A stretch of 64,000 bases of DNA from Acinetobacter guerrae (GCF_009372255.1 NZ_LXGN01000007.1:62001-126000), one strand, 5' to 3'. Shown: positions 29,143 through 39,424, numbered from the stretch's first letter. Made by a program: numbers and translations. Notes: generated by a model not told the origin, from the letters alone.

Positions 29143-29679
29143 ATGGCAAGTTATGAATTGATGTCTTTCGATCGTTTTGAATCAATCTCATTGGTTGGAG
29201 CGATCGAACAACAATCTCCATTTACACTCAATGTTGGTTATTGGCTACGTGATCCTAATCATTTAATGCTTTGGCCAGAGCAAGTTGCCGCTCATCCACG
29301 TCGTGATTTTTTGTGGGAGCAAACTTGTTTCGAAATTTTCATTGGGGTGAAAAATCAGGATTTTTATCGCGAGATTAATTTATCCCCTTCTGAAGCATGG
29401 CAAGCCTATCAGTTTGAAGAGTATCGTTATCCTGAAAATATACCGCCAATCGCAGCTTATGACATTGAGTTAAATCAATTGAAACGAACCCATTATGGGA
29501 TGAATGTAAGTGTGGACTTAACCGTGTTTATGCAAAAGCATCAACTGAAATGGTCTGATCTTTATGTAGGTTTAAGCGCTGTTTTAAACACATCACAAGG
29601 TATGCATTTTTATGCCATGCAACACAGCAGCCCATCAGCTGATTTTCATAATAAACGCGATTGGCTGCATGAGTTTTAA
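29143..29679 (+). CDS. DOMON-like domain protein
   Basis: This 178-aa protein resembles the DOMON-like type-9 carbohydrate-binding module group: GYWLRDPNHLMLWP, LWEQTCFEIFIGVKNQDFYREINLSPSEAWQAYQFEEYR and a final FHNKRDWLHEF. It is probably a beta-sandwich ligand-binding protein of unknown partner; no signal peptide is present. It starts 13 bp after the yhbY-like gene, so they form an operon, ending in a strong terminator. Confidence 0.75.
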   Translation: MASYELMSFDRFESISLVGAIEQQSPFTLNVGYWLRDPNHLMLWPEQVAAHPRRDFLWEQTCFEIFIGVKNQDFYREINLSPSEAWQAYQFEEYRYPENIPPIAAYDIELNQLKRTHYGMNVSVDLTVFMQKHQLKWSDLYVGLSAVLNTSQGMHFYAMQHSSPSADFHNKRDWLHEF

Positions 29680-29700
29680 TACAATTATTTTGAGCTGTTT

Positions 29701-29735
29701 AAACCAGTAAAAGTAGTTACTTTTACTGGTTCTTT
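29701..29735. terminator. bidirectional terminator
   Basis: A perfect 14-bp stem pairs 29701-29714 with 29717-29730 around a GT loop, then CTTTTTG. It lies between the convergent DOMON-like gene and the coiled-coil gene. Confidence 0.9.
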
Positions 29736-29742
29736 TTGTTTT

Positions 29743-30168
29743 TTAGTTCTCACGTACTTTATTCCATGCTTCAACAGCATGTTCTTTTGAGCGTTTGAGT
29801 ACGTCAGTTAAAGTATCCTTGTGTTTTAAAGTAATTTGACCTAAATCATCTTTAATTTCACGACCGACTTTACCAAGATCTTCTACCAATGTTCCCAACT
29901 CTTTTTTGATGACATCGCCAAGTTCTGTTAAATCACCTTGTGAGTTGTTGAATTGAGATTTGATCACGTCAACACGCTGCAAAACATCTTCTTTTAAATG
30001 CGAAAGTTGGCTTTGAATCGTTTGATTCAACTCTTTAGCTTCCGCTTCAATTTTTTCCTGAGTTTCGTTCAGAACATCTTTAACTTGAGCAGTGGTTTCT
30101 GTATATAACTGCTCAACTTGTTGTTGATGCTCTTCGACAACAGCTTTCAGTGGTTTCTTTACTGGCAT
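29743..30168 (-). CDS. coiled-coil (apolipoprotein/phasin-like) protein
   Basis: This 141-aa protein is almost entirely amphipathic helix with a repeating heptad-like pattern (QVKDVLNETQEKIEAEAKEL, GDVIKKELGTLVEDLGKVGR). It is rich in Lys, Glu, Gln and Asp and lacks signal peptide and cysteines. Composition and pattern resemble apolipoprotein-type or phasin-like helical-bundle proteins that coat surfaces. I cannot assign a function. It is monocistronic, sharing the terminator with the convergent DOMON-like gene. Confidence 0.7.
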   Translation of the reverse strand: MPVKKPLKAVVEEHQQQVEQLYTETTAQVKDVLNETQEKIEAEAKELNQTIQSQLSHLKEDVLQRVDVIKSQFNNSQGDLTELGDVIKKELGTLVEDLGKVGREIKDDLGQITLKHKDTLTDVLKRSKEHAVEAWNKVREN

Positions 30169-30331
30169 TTGTTTACCCTCTTTTTTGGAATTATGACCAC
30201 TTTTATTTTAAATCGATCAACATTCATCCAAGATGTAAATTGTTAGACAATTGATTTTTTAACTGAGTATTCCGATAAATAACGATTATTTGCCAAACAC
30301 CGAAATAAGCGTGGATTTACGCTAAAACTCG

Positions 30332-30360
30332 TAGACTTATGAGGACTTCATGCGTATAAT
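30332..30360 (+). promoter_or_regulatory. sigma70 promoter of carAB
   Basis: TATAAT (30355-30360) is preceded by TAGACT (30332-30337) at a 17-bp spacing. Transcription would start near 30367, giving a leader of about 120 nt before carA. Confidence 0.75.
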
Positions 30361-30375
30361 GCGCTGTTAAGTTAT

Positions 30376-30447
30376 AAGCGAGCAGACCAAAAGGAGGGCG
30401 TGTTTTTGAAAGACAGCCGGCCTTTTTTTATGTCTACTCGCTTTTTT
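30376..30447 (+). promoter_or_regulatory. carA leader: nested hairpin terminator (attenuator)
   Basis: The outer arms AAGCGAGCAGAC (30376-30387) and GTCTACTCGCTT (30432-30443) pair at 11 of 12 positions and run into TTTT, forming a terminator-like structure. Inside it, AAAAGG (30389-30394) can pair with CCTTTT (30421-30426), with GGC (30397-30399) and GCC (30416-30418) adding to the stem, followed by a second T-run. The inner stem hides the ribosome-binding site of the leader ORF. Read as a pyrimidine-sensitive attenuator; that role is inferred from the layout. Confidence 0.65.
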
Positions 30448-30471
30448 ACAGCCCTATTTTTGTGGTTTTAA
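30406..30471 (+). CDS. carA leader peptide (21 aa)
   Basis: A short ORF starts at TTG 30406, eight bases after a perfect AAGGAGG (30391-30397), and reads MKDSRPFFMSTRFF followed by TALFLWF and TAA. It spans the terminator hairpins and stops 15 bp before the carA start. A GTG at 30400 is in frame but too close to the ribosome-binding site. It is Phe-rich because it translates U-runs, like the PyrL leader of E. coli pyrBI. It is too short to be sure from sequence alone, but the ribosome-binding site is the best in its neighbourhood. Confidence 0.6.
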   Translation: MKDSRPFFMSTRFFTALFLWF

Positions 30472-30486
30472 TTCAGGAGCTTTGGT

Positions 30487-31626
30487 TTGAGCACCCCCGC
30501 CATTTTAGCCCTTGCTGATGGAACGATCTTTAAAGGAACGTCTATTGGTGCAACGGGATCAACGACTGGTGAAGTCGTTTTTAACACAGCCATGACAGGC
30601 TATCAAGAAATTCTGACCGATCCAAGTTATGCACAACAACTGGTGACGCTGACTTATCCCCACATTGGTAATACTGGATGCAATAGTGAAGATAATGAGT
30701 CTGGCCGTATCCAGAAAGTATGGGCCAATGGCTTAATCATTCGCGATCTTCCATTACTTCATAGCAATTTTCGTGCAGAACAATCACTAGGCGACTACTT
30801 ACAACAAAATAATGTCGTTGCGATTGCAGATATTGACACACGTAAATTGACACGTATTTTGCGCGATAAAGGTGCGCAAAACGGTTGCATCCTTGCTGGT
30901 GAAAATATTACTGAAGAAGAAGCTTTAGCGAAAGCACGCGAATTTGGCGGTTTAAATGGCTTAGATCTTGCGAAAGAATGCTGTGATCCGAGCGGTTTTG
31001 AGTGGACTGAAGGTTCATGGGAACTTGGCACAGGCTTTACTCAACCTGAATTAAAATATCATGTTGTTGCATACGATTATGGTGTCAAAACCAACATCCT
31101 GCGTATGCTTGCAGACCGTGGTTGTAAATTGACCGTTGTTCCTGCGCAAACTCCTGCTGAAAAAGTGTTGGCCTTGAATCCAGATGGTGTTTTCTTGTCG
31201 AATGGTCCTGGTGATCCAGCAGCATGTGATTATGCCATTGAAGCAGTTAAAACCATTGTTGAAACCACAAGCCTGCCTGTATTTGGTATTTGTTTAGGTC
31301 ATCAAATTTTAGCACTCGCTTCTGGCGCCAAAACCATGAAAATGAATCATGGTCATCACGGTGCCAACCATCCTGTACAAAACCTAGAAAAAGGTACAGT
31401 GATGATTACGTCTCAAAACCACGGCTTTGCTGTTGATGAAAGCACCTTACCAGCAAACTTGAAGGTGACACACCGTTCATTGTTTGATGGTACAAACCAA
31501 GGGATTCATCGTACTGACAAACCAGCATTTAGCTTTCAGGGTCATCCTGAAGCGAGCCCAGGTCCACATGACTGTGCCCCACTGTTCGATCATTTTATCG
31601 AACTTATTGAAGCCGCTAAGAAGTAA
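30487..31626 (+). CDS. carA: carbamoyl-phosphate synthase small subunit
   Basis: This 379-aa glutaminase subunit has the N-terminal [32 protein letters not shown] block and a class I amidotransferase domain with the nucleophile C269 in FGICLGHQ and the [10 protein letters not shown] histidine/glutamate site. It releases ammonia from glutamine for CarB. It starts with TTG; AGGAG (30475-30479) lies seven bases before it. carB follows after 14 bp. The operon is preceded by the leader ORF and hairpins described above. Confidence 0.98.
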   Translation: MSTPAILALADGTIFKGTSIGATGSTTGEVVFNTAMTGYQEILTDPSYAQQLVTLTYPHIGNTGCNSEDNESGRIQKVWANGLIIRDLPLLHSNFRAEQSLGDYLQQNNVVAIADIDTRKLTRILRDKGAQNGCILAGENITEEEALAKAREFGGLNGLDLAKECCDPSGFEWTEGSWELGTGFTQPELKYHVVAYDYGVKTNILRMLADRGCKLTVVPAQTPAEKVLALNPDGVFLSNGPGDPAACDYAIEAVKTIVETTSLPVFGICLGHQILALASGAKTMKMNHGHHGANHPVQNLEKGTVMITSQNHGFAVDESTLPANLKVTHRSLFDGTNQGIHRTDKPAFSFQGHPEASPGPHDCAPLFDHFIELIEAAKK

Positions 31627-31640
31627 TTGAGGAGCGAATA

Positions 31641-34600
31641 ATGCCTAAACGTACGGATATTAAAAGCATCTTGATTATTGGTGCGGGTCCTATTGTCATT
31701 GGTCAGGCGTGTGAGTTTGACTACTCAGGTGCGCAAGCATGTAAAGCCCTTCGTGAAGAAGGTTATCGCGTTATTTTGGTCAACTCGAACCCTGCGACCA
31801 TCATGACCGACCCTTCAATGGCAGATGCAACTTATATCGAGCCGATTACTTGGCAAACGGTTGCACAGATCATTGAAAAAGAACGTCCAGATGCAGTACT
31901 TCCGACCATGGGTGGTCAGACTGCATTAAACTGCGCTTTGGCACTCGATGAAAATGGTGTGCTAGAAAAGTACGGTGTAGAGCTGATTGGCGCAAGTAAA
32001 GATGCCATCGAAAAAGCAGAAGATCGTAAACTGTTCGATATCGCAATGCGCAAAATTGGTTTGGAATGTCCAAAAGCAGCCATTGCAGAAAATATGCAAG
32101 AAGCTTTGGAAATTCAATCGCGCTTTGGCTTCCCTGTCATTATTCGCCCATCATTTACAATGGGTGGTTCAGGTGGCGGTATTGCATATAATCGTGAAGA
32201 ATTCCTTGAAATCTGTGAACGTGGTTTTGACCTTTCTCCAACGCATCAATTGTTAATCGATGAATCATTGATTGGTTGGAAAGAGTACGAAATGGAAGTT
32301 GTTCGTGATAAAAACGACAACTGTATCATTGTCTGTGCCATTGAAAACTTTGACCCAATGGGTGTTCATACTGGTGACTCGATCACGGTTGCACCTGCGC
32401 AAACACTGACAGATAAAGAATATCAAATCATGCGTAATGCATCGATTGCCGTTCTTCGTGAAATTGGTGTTGAAACTGGTGGTTCTAACGTTCAGTTTGG
32501 TATCAATCCTCAAGACGGCCGTATGGTTGTGATCGAGATGAACCCACGTGTATCACGTTCATCTGCGCTTGCCTCAAAAGCAACAGGCTTTCCGATTGCT
32601 AAAATTGCGGCAAAACTTGCAGTGGGTTATACCCTTGATGAGTTAAAAAATGATATTACGGGTGGAACAACACCTGCATCATTTGAACCATCGATCGACT
32701 ACGTAGTGACCAAAATTCCTCGCTTTAACTTTGAGAAATTCCCACAAGCTGAACCTGTACTGACCACTCAGATGAAATCTGTGGGCGAAGTGATGGCGAT
32801 TGGTCGTAACTTTCAGGAATCTGTTCAAAAAGCGCTTCGCGGTCTTGAAGTAGGTGTATGTGGTTTTGATGAAAAAATCGAAGCTGGTACAACCAATGTC
32901 AAAGAAAAACTCCTACAAGAACTAAAAGTTCCTGGCCCAGAGCGTATCTGGTATATCGCTGATGCATTCCGTCATGGTTTTACACTGGATGAAGTGTTTG
33001 AAGCGACTAAAATTGACCGTTGGTTCCTGATTCAAATCGAAGACATCATTAAAACTGAAGAACAAGTGAAAACATTGGGCTTTGGTGATTTGAATGCTGA
33101 CAATATTCGTTCATTTAAGCGTAAAGGCTTATCTGACCTACGTATTGCTAACTTAATGGGTATTTCACAAAAGCAATTCCGTAAACAACGTTGGAACTTG
33201 GGTGTTTATCCAGTTTATAAACGTGTAGATACTTGTGCGGCTGAGTTTGAATCTTCAACTGCATATATGTATTCAACTTATGATGAAGAGTGTGAAGCCA
33301 ATCCATCAAACCGTGACAAAATCATGGTTATCGGTGGTGGCCCTAACCGTATTGGTCAAGGGATTGAGTTTGATTATTGCTGTGTACATGCTGCGCTTGC
33401 TATGCGTGATGATGGTTACGAAACCATTATGGTCAACTGTAACCCTGAAACGGTTTCAACTGATTATGACACCTCAGATCGTTTATACTTTGAGCCAGTA
33501 ACGCTTGAAGATGTATTAGAAATTGTTCGTATCGAGAAACCTAAAGGCGTAATCGTCCAGTACGGTGGTCAAACTCCATTGAAATTGGCACGTGCCTTAG
33601 AAGAAGCAGGTACTCCAATTATTGGGACATCTCCTGACGCGATTGATCGTGCAGAAGACCGTGAACGTTTCCAGCAAATGATTCAACGTTTACAACTTCG
33701 CCAACCCAACAACAGTATCGTTAAATCTGCTGAAGAAGGTATTTCTGAAGCAGCTAAAGTCGGCTATCCACTGGTTGTTCGTCCATCTTATGTATTGGGC
33801 GGCCGTGCAATGGAAATCGTTTATAACGAAGACGAACTGAAACGTTACCTTCGTGAAGCAGTTCAAGCATCGAATGAAGCACCTGTTCTGTTAGATCGTT
33901 TCCTTGATGATGCGACTGAAGTTGACGTTGACTGCGTATCTGACGGTAAAGATGTAGTGATTGGCGGTATCATGCAGCATATTGAGCAAGCGGGTATTCA
34001 CTCAGGTGACTCAGCATGTTCAATTCCGCCTTACTCGTTGTCTGTAGAAGTTCAGGACGAAATGCGTCGTCAAACAGTTGCCATGGCAAAAGAACTTGGC
34101 GTAATTGGTTTGATGAACGTTCAGTTTGCGGTTAAAGGCAATGACATTTATATCCTTGAAGTGAACCCACGTGCATCACGTACGGTTCCTTTCGTATCTA
34201 AATGTATTGGTGAATCTTTAGCAAAAGTTGCTGCACGTTGTATGGCAGGTCAATCACTTGCATCTCAAGGTTTCACTAAAGAAATTATTCCAACTCACTT
34301 TGCGGTAAAAGAAGCGGTATTCCCTTTCGCTAAATTCCAAGGTGTCGATCCAATGCTTGGGCCTGAAATGAAATCAACAGGTGAAGTCATGGGTGTTGGC
34401 ACGACATTTGGTGAAGCTTTCTATAAAGCAGTATTGGGTTCAAATGAACGCTTGCCGGGCTTACCAACTGAAGGTGAAGTGAAACATGCATTCTTGTCTG
34501 TACGTGAATCAGACAAGAAGCATATTGCTGATATTGCGAAAAAACTAGTTGATTATGGTTTCAAACTGGTTGCAACTGGTGGAACTTATCAAGTACTTAA

Positions 34601-34874
34601 AGACGCAGGTTTGCAATGCGAACGTGTAAATAAAGTAACCGAAGGCCGTCCACATATTGTTGACCGCTTGAAAAATGGTGAAATACACCTTATTGTCAAT
34701 ACCACTGAAGGCAAACAGGCTCAGTATGATTCTGCCATGATCCGTCGTGCTGCCCTACAAGGCAAAGTTTACTACACGACCACAATCAATGGTGCTGAAG
34801 CGGTTTGCCAAGCCTTTGCAATTCAATTACCAATGGATGTATATCGCTTGCAAGATTTACAAACTGTAGGTTAA
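31641..34874 (+). CDS. carB: carbamoyl-phosphate synthase large subunit
   Basis: This 1077-aa protein is full length, with two homologous ATP-grasp halves: the first begins [23 protein letters not shown], the second [21 protein letters not shown], and a C-terminal MGS-like allosteric domain ([14 protein letters not shown]). It makes carbamoyl phosphate from bicarbonate, two ATP and ammonia for pyrimidine and arginine synthesis. TTGAGGAG precedes the ATG. A strong terminator follows at 34890-34919. Confidence 0.99.
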   Translation: MPKRTDIKSILIIGAGPIVIGQACEFDYSGAQACKALREEGYRVILVNSNPATIMTDPSMADATYIEPITWQTVAQIIEKERPDAVLPTMGGQTALNCALALDENGVLEKYGVELIGASKDAIEKAEDRKLFDIAMRKIGLECPKAAIAENMQEALEIQSRFGFPVIIRPSFTMGGSGGGIAYNREEFLEICERGFDLSPTHQLLIDESLIGWKEYEMEVVRDKNDNCIIVCAIENFDPMGVHTGDSITVAPAQTLTDKEYQIMRNASIAVLREIGVETGGSNVQFGINPQDGRMVVIEMNPRVSRSSALASKATGFPIAKIAAKLAVGYTLDELKNDITGGTTPASFEPSIDYVVTKIPRFNFEKFPQAEPVLTTQMKSVGEVMAIGRNFQESVQKALRGLEVGVCGFDEKIEAGTTNVKEKLLQELKVPGPERIWYIADAFRHGFTLDEVFEATKIDRWFLIQIEDIIKTEEQVKTLGFGDLNADNIRSFKRKGLSDLRIANLMGISQKQFRKQRWNLGVYPVYKRVDTCAAEFESSTAYMYSTYDEECEANPSNRDKIMVIGGGPNRIGQGIEFDYCCVHAALAMRDDGYETIMVNCNPETVSTDYDTSDRLYFEPVTLEDVLEIVRIEKPKGVIVQYGGQTPLKLARALEEAGTPIIGTSPDAIDRAEDRERFQQMIQRLQLRQPNNSIVKSAEEGISEAAKVGYPLVVRPSYVLGGRAMEIVYNEDELKRYLREAVQASNEAPVLLDRFLDDATEVDVDCVSDGKDVVIGGIMQHIEQAGIHSGDSACSIPPYSLSVEVQDEMRRQTVAMAKELGVIGLMNVQFAVKGNDIYILEVNPRASRTVPFVSKCIGESLAKVAARCMAGQSLASQGFTKEIIPTHFAVKEAVFPFAKFQGVDPMLGPEMKSTGEVMGVGTTFGEAFYKAVLGSNERLPGLPTEGEVKHAFLSVRESDKKHIADIAKKLVDYGFKLVATGGTYQVLKDAGLQCERVNKVTEGRPHIVDRLKNGEIHLIVNTTEGKQAQYDSAMIRRAALQGKVYYTTTINGAEAVCQAFAIQLPMDVYRLQDLQTVG

Positions 34875-34889
34875 TTCGTTACCGATAAG

Positions 34890-34919
34890 CCCGTCACCTT
34901 ATCGGTGGCGGGTTTTTTG
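34890..34919 (+). terminator. terminator of carAB
   Basis: CCCGTCACC (34890-34898) pairs with GGTGGCGGG (34904-34912, one G-U) around TTATC, followed by TTTTTTG. Confidence 0.92.
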
Positions 34920-34930
34920 TTTTTTAAAAA

Positions 34931-35032
34931 GAGAATCTATCGATATTTCAAAGGACTTATAACCTGAGCCAAAAACGAAAAGGCTCAAGTTTAGCTGATA
35001 AAACAGCAAGCCTAAAATATCAATAGAATCTC
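34931..35032 (+). promoter_or_regulatory. structured 5' leader of greA
   Basis: Positions 34931-34947 and 35016-35032 pair at 15 of 17 positions, closing a 68-base internal region. Inside, TGAGCC (34965-34970) pairs with GGCTCA (34982-34987), and GCTG (34994-34997) pairs with CAGC (35003-35006). AGGCT (34981-34985) can instead pair with AGCCT (35008-35012), which excludes the first hairpin. The structure ends 27 bp before the greA ATG. This three-helix, switchable layout suggests a regulatory leader. No family assigned. Confidence 0.5.
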
Positions 35033-35059
35033 ACTCCCATTTCATTTAGAGGGACTAAA

Positions 35060-35536
35060 ATGCAACGTTATCCAATGACGCCTGAGGGCAAAGAAGCCCT
35101 TGAAAAAGAATTACAGCACCTAAAAAGTGTTGAACGTCCACGTATTATTCAAGCAATTGCTGAAGCACGTGAACACGGTGACTTAAAAGAAAATGCCGAA
35201 TATCATGCTGCCCGCGAACAACAGGGTTTTTGTGAAGGTCGTATTCAGGACATCGAAGGCAAACTTGGTGCGGCTCAAGTGATCGATATTCATGAACTTG
35301 AAAAAAATGGTCGTGTTGTTTTTGGGGTAACTGTAACCATTGAAAATCTGGATACTGAAGAACGTAAAACCTATAAAATTGTAGGTGATGACGAAGCTGA
35401 TTTTAAAATCAATAAAATCTCCGTGAACTCTCCTATCGCACGTGGCCTTTTAGGTAAAAATGAAGGCGATGAAGCCAAAATTGTGACACCTCAAGGTGAA
35501 GTTGAATATGAAGTCGTGAGTGTCGAATATATTTGA
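35060..35536 (+). CDS. greA: transcription elongation factor GreA
   Basis: This 158-aa protein has the N-terminal coiled coil with the acidic tip ([26 protein letters not shown] region) and the C-terminal FKBP-like domain ending [13 protein letters not shown]. It rescues backtracked RNA polymerase by stimulating transcript cleavage. AGAGGG precedes the ATG. It lies downstream of carB but behind that operon's terminator and a structured leader, and has its own terminator. Confidence 0.98.
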   Translation: MQRYPMTPEGKEALEKELQHLKSVERPRIIQAIAEAREHGDLKENAEYHAAREQQGFCEGRIQDIEGKLGAAQVIDIHELEKNGRVVFGVTVTIENLDTEERKTYKIVGDDEADFKINKISVNSPIARGLLGKNEGDEAKIVTPQGEVEYEVVSVEYI

Positions 35537-35540
35537 TGCT

Positions 35541-35567
35541 AAAGCCTCCTTAAGGGGGCTTTTTTTA
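35541..35567 (+). terminator. terminator of greA
   Basis: AAAGCCTCC (35541-35549) pairs with GGGGGCTTT (35554-35562, one wobble) around TTAA, followed by a T-run. Confidence 0.9.
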
Positions 35568-35667
35568 TGTTGTAAAAAAAACTATTTTATTAAATCTTTA
35601 CCCCTTTAGATTTGAATATATGCTAAAAAATTAATATGTACTTCATTTTATAATCAGGTGAATCCAG

Positions 35668-36102
35668 ATGAGTTATCCACATATTTTAGTTGCTATTGAT
35701 GATTCTGAACCTTCTCTTATTGCTTTAAAACAAGCCATCAAGCTGGCACAAGATTTAGATAGCAAACTTACCCTTGTCGAAGTTCTACAACTTGATCCTA
35801 TTACCGCTGAAGAATATGTTAAAACTGGACAAAGTAATGAATATATTGAACGTGGTCGAAATTATATTCTGGAGTCTTTAGCTAGAATCAAAGCTGAATA
35901 TGCCACAACGTTTGATATATCAACCCAATTACTAGAGGGTTTCTCGGTTGCCGATGCAATTTATCAAGCTGCTCAAGAAATGCATGCAGATCTCATTGTT
36001 ATGGGTTCTCATGGGCGTACTGGAATAAAAAAACTGGTCTTGGGCAGTGTTGCACAAAAAGTACTTAATGAAAGCTCTATACCTGTTTTAATTGTTAAAT
36101 AA
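35668..36102 (+). CDS. universal stress protein (UspA family)
   Basis: This 144-aa single-domain Usp has YPHILVAIDDSEPS at the start and the ATP-binding signature GSHGRTGIKKLVLGSVAQKVL (split over residues 112-135), so it is of the ATP-binding class. Such proteins aid survival under starvation and oxidative or acid stress. A paralogue of 147 aa lies 0.6 kb downstream; the two share the C-terminal signature almost residue for residue. It is followed by the convergent alkyltransferase-like gene. Confidence 0.92.
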   Translation: MSYPHILVAIDDSEPSLIALKQAIKLAQDLDSKLTLVEVLQLDPITAEEYVKTGQSNEYIERGRNYILESLARIKAEYATTFDISTQLLEGFSVADAIYQAAQEMHADLIVMGSHGRTGIKKLVLGSVAQKVLNESSIPVLIVK

Positions 36103-36114
36103 GGAGTTTGGTAA

Positions 36115-36426
36115 TTAAATCCATTGATATTCTTTTAGCTTAACTTTTCCATCTATTACTACAATGCCTTCTTCACATAATTTCACTTGCTGAATATTCT
36201 CACCTCGCAAATTTAATCGAGTGGTACTCATTTTTCCCTGAGAATTAATCACCCGATACCAAGGTATTTCACTTTTTGGATCGAGATGTTTGAGTACATA
36301 ACCAACCAGTCGGGCATGTTTAGGTAATCCAGCTAGCTGTGCAATCTGCCCATATGTGGCAACCTTTCCATAAGGAATTAAGGCAATCACTTCCAATATT
36401 TGCGAATAAAGCTCTTTCGACATCAT
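36115..36426 (-). CDS. alkyltransferase-like (ATL) DNA repair protein
   Basis: This 103-aa protein is the O6-methylguanine methyltransferase DNA-binding domain without the reactive cysteine. The usual PCHRV is replaced by PWYRV (W56), the hallmark of ATL proteins (E. coli YbaZ, yeast Atl1). The helix-turn-helix (VATYGQIAQLAGLPKHARLVGYVL) with the arginine finger R39 is intact. ATLs bind O6-alkylguanine, flip it out and pass the lesion to nucleotide excision repair. It sits between the two universal stress protein genes. Confidence 0.9.
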   Translation of the reverse strand: MMSKELYSQILEVIALIPYGKVATYGQIAQLAGLPKHARLVGYVLKHLDPKSEIPWYRVINSQGKMSTTRLNLRGENIQQVKLCEEGIVVIDGKVKLKEYQWI

Positions 36427-36704
36427 GATTTTTTAGGTTTTAGATATTCAATTATAAAAAATAGCATCACATTTGTTCAAACGAAATGATAAAACTGAAA
36501 AAGACATAACTTCTGGTTAAAACTTAACTTTAGTTTTAGAAATCTTCATCCGTTAAAAATTTATGCTAGTGTATAGTTTGAGAAGTTTTAGTCTCGTCAT
36601 TTAATAAAATAACAAAATTAGATAATATCAATATTTATCTGATTTTTAAGAGTTTTCATAAAAGCATAATTTATAGTTTCATAAATAAAAAGGAGGACAT
36701 GCAA

Positions 36705-37148
36705 ATGTCATATCAACATATTTTAGTTCCTGTTGATGGTTCATCTACTGCGTATGCTGCGGTTAATCAAGCGGCACAATTAGCAAAAACCTATAACAGT
36801 GAAGTGACGATTTTACTGGTTGTGACGATTGATCCTTTTATTGGGGTCGAATATGTCAATGCAGAAAGCCAAAAAGAAGATGCGATCAATCATGGTCGAG
36901 CCATGATCAATGAAATTTTACAAGAAGCAAAGCAAGAGTTTTCAACGCAAGGTGTAGAAGCAAATACTAAAATAGTTGAAGGTCAGGAAATCTATAAAGA
37001 AATCGTAAAAGCAGCAAGTGATATAAATGCAGATTTGGTGGTCATCGGTTCACATGGACGAACAGGCATAAAAAAATTAGTGCTTGGCAGCGTGGCTCAA
37101 AAAGTTCTAGGAGAGATTCATCTGCCTGTATTAGTTGTTCGCGCATAA
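36705..37148 (+). CDS. universal stress protein (UspA family), paralogue 2
   Basis: The protein is 147 aa from the ATG at 36705, eight bases after AGGAGG (36691-36696); an ATG at 36699 is too close to that site. It begins MSYQHILVPVDGSSTAYAAV and has the ATP-binding GSHGRTGIKKLVLGSVAQKV. It is the paralogue of the protein at 35668, with an exceptionally strong ribosome-binding site and a 278-bp AT-rich upstream region, suggesting abundant conditional expression. A terminator follows. Confidence 0.92.
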   Translation: MSYQHILVPVDGSSTAYAAVNQAAQLAKTYNSEVTILLVVTIDPFIGVEYVNAESQKEDAINHGRAMINEILQEAKQEFSTQGVEANTKIVEGQEIYKEIVKAASDINADLVVIGSHGRTGIKKLVLGSVAQKVLGEIHLPVLVVRA

Positions 37149-37164
37149 TTTATTCTTTAAATAA

Positions 37165-37192
37165 AAAAGAGAATCCTGAGATTCTCTTTTTT
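37165..37192 (+). terminator. bidirectional terminator after the second Usp gene
   Basis: A perfect 11-bp stem pairs 37165-37175 with 37180-37190 around CTGA, with A- and T-runs at the two sides. It also serves the convergent ppk gene, which ends at 37204. Confidence 0.92.
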
Positions 37193-37203
37193 ATTTTGAA
37201 ATT

Positions 37204-39297
37204 TTATTTAAAAATTTCCAATAATGTTTGTTGCGCATTATGTGGTTCTTCGCCTTCAGCTAACTGTACTCTGGTCCATGTACCATCGCCATGCAATTGC
37301 CATGATTGTTGATTATCTTTTAGATAATTGAGTAAGCCCTGCTGATAAATACGCTTTTTCAATGCAGCATCTTCAATTGGGAAGCAAGCTTCAACACGAT
37401 TAAACAGGTTACGATCCATCCAGTCAGCACTTGAACAATAAATTCGTGCGTCGCCGTTATTACTAAAATAATAAACACGGGTGTGTTCTAAAAAACGACC
37501 AACGATAGAACGTACACGAATATTTTCTGAAAGACCAGGCAATTCAGGACGCAAACAACAAATAGAACGAATAATCAGATCAATTTTCACCCCAGCCTGA
37601 GAAGCTTCATAGAGCTTATTAATCAACTGCATTTCAGTTAGAGCATTCACTTTTATAATAATTTGAGCAGCCTTGCCTGCTTTCGCATTGGCAATTTCAT
37701 CATCAATAAAATTGACCAATTGGGCATGTAGGGTAAAAGGTGCATGTAAAAGCTTTTTCAGCTTTGCCATTTTACCCATTCCAGTCAATTCCTGAAAAAT
37801 ACGATGCACATCATCACACAGCTCTTTATCTGTGGTGAGTAATCCATAATCTGTATAAATACGGGCATTACCTGCATGGTAATTCCCTGTGCCCAAATGT
37901 ACATATCGAACCAGTTTATTATTTTCGCGGCGCACGACCATAATCATTTTGGCGTGGGTTTTATAACCCACAATGCCATAGACCACTACCGCTCCAGCTT
38001 CTTGTAGTAAATTGGCAACTTCAATATTGGATTCTTCATCAAAGCGCGCGCGTAACTCAATAATAGCAGTCACTTCCTTACCATTACGCGCTGCTTCTGC
38101 CAAAACTTGAACAATTTCAGAATCGGCGCCGCTACGATACAGCGTTTGTTTAATCGCAAGTACCTGTGGATCACGTGCTGCTTCACGCAGTAGATTAATG
38201 ACGGGTGCAAAAGATTCAAAAGGATGATGCAGTAAAATGTCCTGTTTTTGCATGGCAGCAAAAATATTTTCAGATTTTTTTAATATTTTAGGGATTACAG
38301 GGGTATGCGAATCATAACGTAAATGGGGACGTTTAAAATTCGATAATAAACGTGCAAGATTGACTGGGCCATCGACCTTATAAAGCTGCTCATCATCCAG
38401 ATCAAATTCATCTAGCAAATATTCATAAATATGCTTTGGACAATTTTCAGTCACTTCTAAACGTACCGCACGACCAAAACGGCGTGAGCTTAATTCACCT
38501 TTTAAAGCTTTGGCCAAGTCTTCAACATCTTCATTTAACGCCAAGTCTGCATTACGAGTAACACGGAACTGATAGCATCCTGTCGCAGTCATCCCCGGAA
38601 ACAGATCAGAAATATGTTCATGAATAATCGCAGAAAGCATCACATGATGTTCTTTACCGCCTGTTAACTCATCAGGCAAGCGTACCACACGCGGCAACGA
38701 ACGTGGAGCAGGTACAACTGCCAGATCAATCTGCCGACCAAAGGCATCTTTACCTTCTAAAGTCACGATAAAATTTAGGCTTTTATTGACTAAACGTGGA
38801 AATGGATGCGCAGGATCTAGGCTAATTGGGGTTAATACAGGCGCAACTTGTTCCTGAAAATACTTTTTAATCCATGCAGCTTGTGCAGGCGTTAGTTCAC
38901 CACGACGCAAGAAGCAAATATCTTCTTCGCGAAGCTTTGGTAAAATTTCTTCATTTAAAATACGGTATTGGCGCTCAATGGCTGCATGTGCCGTTTTAGA
39001 TATTTGATCTAAAACTTGTCGTGGCGTTAAACCATCTGGGCTACGACTTTCATTCCCCAGAGACATTTGTTCCATCACACCAGCCACACGAATTTCAAAA
39101 AATTCATCCAGATTACGTGAGAAAATCAGCAGAAAATTCATTCGCTCTAAAAGTGGATGCAGAGGATCGACTGCCTGCTCCAATACTCTCAGATGAAAGT
39201 CGAGAATTGAAAGCTCACGATTAATATAGCGATCGTTATATGTATATTCTGCTTCTGTCGGCGTGGTTTCTGAAGGAGTTATAATGGCGGTATTCAT
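37204..39297 (-). CDS. ppk1: polyphosphate kinase 1
   Basis: This 697-aa protein has the PPK1 architecture: the N-terminal [19 protein letters not shown], a head domain, and two PLD-like C-terminal domains. The autophosphorylated histidine is H448 in [14 protein letters not shown], and the substrate-binding block [19 protein letters not shown] follows. It makes polyphosphate from ATP reversibly, on the inner membrane face, supporting stress tolerance and phosphate storage. It is a single gene here; no ppx is adjacent. Confidence 0.97.
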   Translation of the reverse strand: MNTAIITPSETTPTEAEYTYNDRYINRELSILDFHLRVLEQAVDPLHPLLERMNFLLIFSRNLDEFFEIRVAGVMEQMSLGNESRSPDGLTPRQVLDQISKTAHAAIERQYRILNEEILPKLREEDICFLRRGELTPAQAAWIKKYFQEQVAPVLTPISLDPAHPFPRLVNKSLNFIVTLEGKDAFGRQIDLAVVPAPRSLPRVVRLPDELTGGKEHHVMLSAIIHEHISDLFPGMTATGCYQFRVTRNADLALNEDVEDLAKALKGELSSRRFGRAVRLEVTENCPKHIYEYLLDEFDLDDEQLYKVDGPVNLARLLSNFKRPHLRYDSHTPVIPKILKKSENIFAAMQKQDILLHHPFESFAPVINLLREAARDPQVLAIKQTLYRSGADSEIVQVLAEAARNGKEVTAIIELRARFDEESNIEVANLLQEAGAVVVYGIVGYKTHAKMIMVVRRENNKLVRYVHLGTGNYHAGNARIYTDYGLLTTDKELCDDVHRIFQELTGMGKMAKLKKLLHAPFTLHAQLVNFIDDEIANAKAGKAAQIIIKVNALTEMQLINKLYEASQAGVKIDLIIRSICCLRPELPGLSENIRVRSIVGRFLEHTRVYYFSNNGDARIYCSSADWMDRNLFNRVEACFPIEDAALKKRIYQQGLLNYLKDNQQSWQLHGDGTWTRVQLAEGEEPHNAQQTLLEIFK

Positions 39298-39366
39298 GCA
39301 TTCAACCTAAGGTTATAAATTTTTGATGCCTGTGATTAGTATGCTGCAAAATTATGACAATTTCAT

Positions 39367-39396
39367 AAAAAAAGCCCGTTTTCACAAGCTTTTTTA
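39367..39396 (-). terminator. terminator of mtgA
   Basis: AAAAAAGC (39368-39375) pairs with GCTTTTTT (39388-39395) around a 12-base loop; on the minus strand it lies just past the mtgA stop. Confidence 0.65.
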
Positions 39397-39424
39397 AAAA
39401 TTAATACAATCTAGAGTTTACTGC

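Noticed and set aside
35673..35681. TTATCCACA, an exact DnaA-box sequence
   Set aside because: It lies inside codons 2-5 of the first universal stress protein (SYPH), is single, and no cluster of boxes, dnaA gene or AT-rich unwinding element is nearby.
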